A stretch of 64,000 nucleotides of DNA. It comes from Streptomyces sp. NRRL F-5126. GTDB lineage: Bacteria; Actinomycetota; Actinomycetes; Streptomycetales; Streptomycetaceae. Position 1 is the first letter of the stretch. Each line of letters starts with the position of its first letter. Where the stretch lies: the NCBI RefSeq assembly GCF_000721265.1, contig NZ_JOFZ01000002.1:62001-126000 (forward strand). The letters are read 5' to 3'. The notes beneath the pieces were generated by a model, which ran no database searches, was not told the DNA's origin, and saw only the letters and a program-made list of their open reading frames with translations. Positions 61,744-64,000 of this stretch are shown piece after piece. Position numbers and translations under genes: made by a program.

Positions 61744-62161
61744 GTCAGGTCCTCCGACGGTGGGTCACGCTGCCGTGACGGCGATGGCGGTGTGTGCCAG
61801 GTGGACGGGCACGCTTCTTCGGGTGTCGCGACCGTGTGTGATTACGGCATCTTGCCATTCGGACCGACCCCATCAGAGCGCCGGGCATGTCAAAATCGGG
61901 TAACGGGTCACCCCCCGAACCATCACCCGGCCGCGCACCGCGGCGGGAACCTTTCTTGCGGGATGTCTTTCCCCGGCCGGAGAATCTCCGGCCGCCCACG
62001 GAGTGATCCGCGGCGCGTGGCAACGCCACCGTCGGGTATGAATGACGCTTTCCCCCACACCGGACGTGAAGACGTGCGTGCGGCACGTCGACCGCTCCTC
62101 GACCAGGAGTGGACACCCCGGCACCACCCTCGACCGAACGATGCAAAAGGGGACACACCAC
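61744..62161. other. Divergent intergenic region between the ABC operon and the malic enzyme
   Basis: About 418 bases without a convincing gene. It must carry promoters in both directions. TTGACA occurs on the minus strand near 61890 but without a good -10 partner, and GGGTATGAAT near 62035-62044 could be a plus-strand -10. A 10-base palindrome is at 61974. An in-frame GTG at 62042 could extend the malic enzyme but lacks support. Confidence 0.5.
61974..61994. promoter_or_regulatory. Palindrome between divergent promoters
   Basis: CGGCCGGAGA-A-TCTCCGGCCG, 10-base perfect arms with one central base. An operator or a transcript hairpin; no regulator is linked. Confidence 0.4.
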
Positions 62162-63397
62162 ATGGCAGCGGAGATCGTCAACCCGCGCAGCGGCGCGGAG
62201 ACGGACAGTGCGACGGCCGGCGCGACGGACAGCGGGACCGACGCGCCCTTCGACCCGGCGTTCGCCCTGCACCGCGGCGGAAAGCTCGCCGTGCAGGCCA
62301 CCGTGCCCGTGCGCGACAGGGACGACCTGTCCCTCGCCTACACCCCCGGAGTGGCGCGCGTGTGCACCGCGATCGCCGAGAAGCCGGAGCTCGTGCACGA
62401 CTACACCTGGAAGTCCCAGGTGGTCGCGGTCGTGACGGACGGCACCGCGGTGCTCGGCCTCGGCGACATCGGCCCGGAGGCCTCGCTGCCCGTGATGGAG
62501 GGCAAGGCCATCCTGTTCAAGCAGTTCGGCGGCGTCGACGCGGTGCCGATCGCGCTCGCCACCACCGACGCCGACGAGATCGTCGAGACCGTCCTCCGCC
62601 TCGCGCCGTCCTTCGGCGGAGTCAACCTGGAGGACATCGCGGCACCCCGGTGCTTCGAGATCGAGCGCAGGCTGCAGGAGCGCCTGGACATCCCCGTCTT
62701 CCACGACGACCAGCACGGCACCGCCGTCGTCACGCTGGCCGCCCTGCGCAACGCCGCGCGGCTGACCGGACGCGCGCTCGGCGACCTGCGCGCGGTGATC
62801 TCGGGCGCGGGCGCCGCCGGTGTCGCGATCGCCAAGTTCCTGCTGGAGGCCGGGATCGGCGACGTGGCGGTGACCGACCGCAAGGGCGTCGTCAGCGCCG
62901 ATCGCGACGATCTGACGGACGTCAAGCGGGAGATCGCGGAGCTCACGAACAGGGCGGGCCTCACGGGCCCGCTCGCCTCGGCGCTCGACGGCGCGGACGT
63001 GTTCATCGGGGTGTCGGGAGGGACGGTCCCCGAGGAGGCCGTCGCGTCCATGGCGAAGGACGCTTTCGTCTTCGCCATGGCCAACCCGGACCCCGAGGTC
63101 CACCCGGACGTCGCGCACAAGTACGCGGCGGTCGTGGCCACGGGCCGCAGCGACTTCCCGAACCAGATCAACAACGTGCTCGCGTTCCCCGGCATCTTCG
63201 CGGGCGCGCTCCAGGTGCGGGCGTCCAGGATCACCGAGGGCATGAAGATCGCCGCGGCCGAGGCGCTGGCCGACGTTGTCGGCGACGAGTTGGCGGCCGA
63301 CTTCGTCATCCCGTCGCCGTTCGACGAGCGGGTGGCCCCGGCGGTCACGGCGGCGGTCGCGGCCGCCGCGCGGGCGGACGGCGTCGCGCGACGCTGA
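62162..63397 (+). CDS. Malic enzyme, NAD(P)-dependent
   Basis: ATG 62162 (GGGGA upstream) gives 411 residues, typical of the short bacterial malic enzymes. The catalytic Tyr/Lys region is LAYTPGVARVC near residue 57 and the metal site reads VFHDDQHGTAVV near 180. The Rossmann motif is ISGAGAAGVAIAKFLL near 218, with the later FAMANPDPEV and NVLAFPGIFAGALQ segments. Converts malate to pyruvate and carbon dioxide. Cofactor preference (NAD or NADP) cannot be told safely from sequence. Confidence 0.93.
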   Translation: MAAEIVNPRSGAETDSATAGATDSGTDAPFDPAFALHRGGKLAVQATVPVRDRDDLSLAYTPGVARVCTAIAEKPELVHDYTWKSQVVAVVTDGTAVLGLGDIGPEASLPVMEGKAILFKQFGGVDAVPIALATTDADEIVETVLRLAPSFGGVNLEDIAAPRCFEIERRLQERLDIPVFHDDQHGTAVVTLAALRNAARLTGRALGDLRAVISGAGAAGVAIAKFLLEAGIGDVAVTDRKGVVSADRDDLTDVKREIAELTNRAGLTGPLASALDGADVFIGVSGGTVPEEAVASMAKDAFVFAMANPDPEVHPDVAHKYAAVVATGRSDFPNQINNVLAFPGIFAGALQVRASRITEGMKIAAAEALADVVGDELAADFVIPSPFDERVAPAVTAAVAAAARADGVARR

Positions 63398-63403
63398 CGT
63401 GCC

Positions 63404-63425
63404 GCCCGCCGCTGGGGCGGCGGGC
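63404..63425 (+). terminator. Terminator after the malic enzyme gene
   Basis: GCCCGCCGC-TGGG-GCGGCGGGC stem-loop 6 bases past the stop codon. Confidence 0.8.
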
Positions 63426-63495
63426 AGGACGGTGGGGCGCGTCTCACTTCCGCGGCCTGTTCCGCGCGGTGGCGGGGCGCGCCTATCGTCTTCGC

Positions 63496-64000
63496 ATGTT
63501 CGCCGTCTACGCAAGCAGCATCGACAAAGACCAGCCCCTCAACGGCCTTGAGCTGGGGGAGCGTCCCGAGCCCGAGGCGCGCCCCGGCTGGACGACCGTG
63601 ACCGTGAAGGCCGCGTCCCTCAACCACCACGACCTGTGGTCGCTGCGCGGTGTGGGCCTGCCGCAGGACCGGCTGCCGATGACCCTCGGCTGCGATGCCG
63701 CGGGCCTCGACGAGGACGGCAACGAGGTCGTGGTCCACTCCGTCATCGGCGAGAGCGGGCACGGCGTGGGCCCGACCGAGCGCAGGTCCATCCTCACCGA
63801 GGCCTACGACGGGACGTTCGCCGAGCGGGTCACCGTGCCGGCGTGGAATGTCCTGCCCAAGCCGCCGGAGCTGACCTTCGAGCAGGCCGCCTGCCTGCCG
63901 ACGGCGTGGCTCACGGCGTACCGGATGCTGTTCACCAACGCGGGTGTCAGGCCCGGCGACTCGGTACTCGTCCAGGGCGCGGGCGGCGGCGTGGCCACGG
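63496..64000 (+). CDS. Zinc-type alcohol dehydrogenase/quinone oxidoreductase-like protein (3' end outside window)
   Basis: ATG 63496 opens a medium-chain dehydrogenase whose first 168 residues are present. The GroES-like domain shows VKAASLNHHDLWSLRGVG and LGCDAAGLDEDGNEV, and the cofactor domain begins with VLVQGAGGGVAT at the window edge. Substrate unknown. TATCGT ends 6 bases before the ATG and no ribosome-binding site is visible, so it may be leaderless. Confidence 0.87.
   Translation, partial: MFAVYASSIDKDQPLNGLELGERPEPEARPGWTTVTVKAASLNHHDLWSLRGVGLPQDRLPMTLGCDAAGLDEDGNEVVVHSVIGESGHGVGPTERRSILTEAYDGTFAERVTVPAWNVLPKPPELTFEQAACLPTAWLTAYRMLFTNAGVRPGDSVLVQGAGGGVAT

Noticed and set aside
62042..62161. 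GTG 62042 as start of the malic enzyme
   Set aside because: The extra 40 residues are unlike the family and ATG 62162 has a better site.

Overview
The window is high-GC actinobacterial DNA, almost certainly the chromosome of a Streptomyces. Diagnostic genes and sites are sigR-rsrA, the dasR/dasABCD aminosugar cluster with DasR operators, a WhiB-like wblE gene, ushX-sigH, sodN-sodX, class Ia nrdAB behind a cobalamin riboswitch, and an eshA-type cyclic-nucleotide-domain shell protein. Start codons are often GTG, gene pairs overlap by ATGA or GTGA, and several genes look leaderless. From memory, gene order from hisN to the malic enzyme follows the S. coelicolor SCO5208-SCO5261 core segment; this synteny was not checked by alignment.

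Layout. 1-12.1 kb: hisN (cut by the window edge), a Gdx/SugE transporter, rsgA, aroA, a site-2-protease-like membrane protein, an SRAP DNA-protein crosslink protein, an alpha/beta hydrolase, the thiol-stress pair sigR-rsrA with an autoregulatory promoter inside the preceding gene, two overlapping HD-domain membrane proteins, a TPR protein and def. 12.1-16 kb: nrdAB on the minus strand with a B12 riboswitch and NrdR box upstream. 16-20 kb: Uma2-type nuclease, kinase-like protein, acetyltransferase, and a DUF3311/solute symporter pair. 20-28 kb: dasR, dasABCD, nagB and a SIS-domain protein, which import and catabolise chitin-derived aminosugars; dre operators lie in both divergent intergenic regions, and another lies in a promoter before a PdtaS-like histidine kinase at 31.8 kb.

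28.1-31.5 kb is an accessory esterase/SDR/SDR/TetR block. 31.8-38.6 kb returns to core genes: histidine kinase, wblE, lipid kinase, ushX-sigH and a PLP deaminase. 38.8-41.4 kb encodes a family 2B encapsulin-like shell protein followed by a polyprenyl diphosphate synthase, a likely shell-cargo pair. 41.5-44.1 kb has small genes and a YihY-type membrane protein.

44.3-55.9 kb reads as an accessory insertion: a DUF574 methyltransferase, a three-gene module (unknown protein, MoxR-type AAA+ ATPase, zincin/vWA protein), a MerR regulator, an M55 peptidase, a GNAT protein, an SDR with a divergent XRE regulator, and an HTH-WD40 protein. The AAA+/vWA module and the encapsulin locus are the best candidates for an under-described system. 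56-64 kb returns to core: sodN/sodX, a CGNR regulator, a methyltransferase, a polar amino-acid ABC transporter, a malic enzyme and a truncated zinc-type dehydrogenase. No rRNA, tRNA, CRISPR array, insertion sequence or prophage was recognised.
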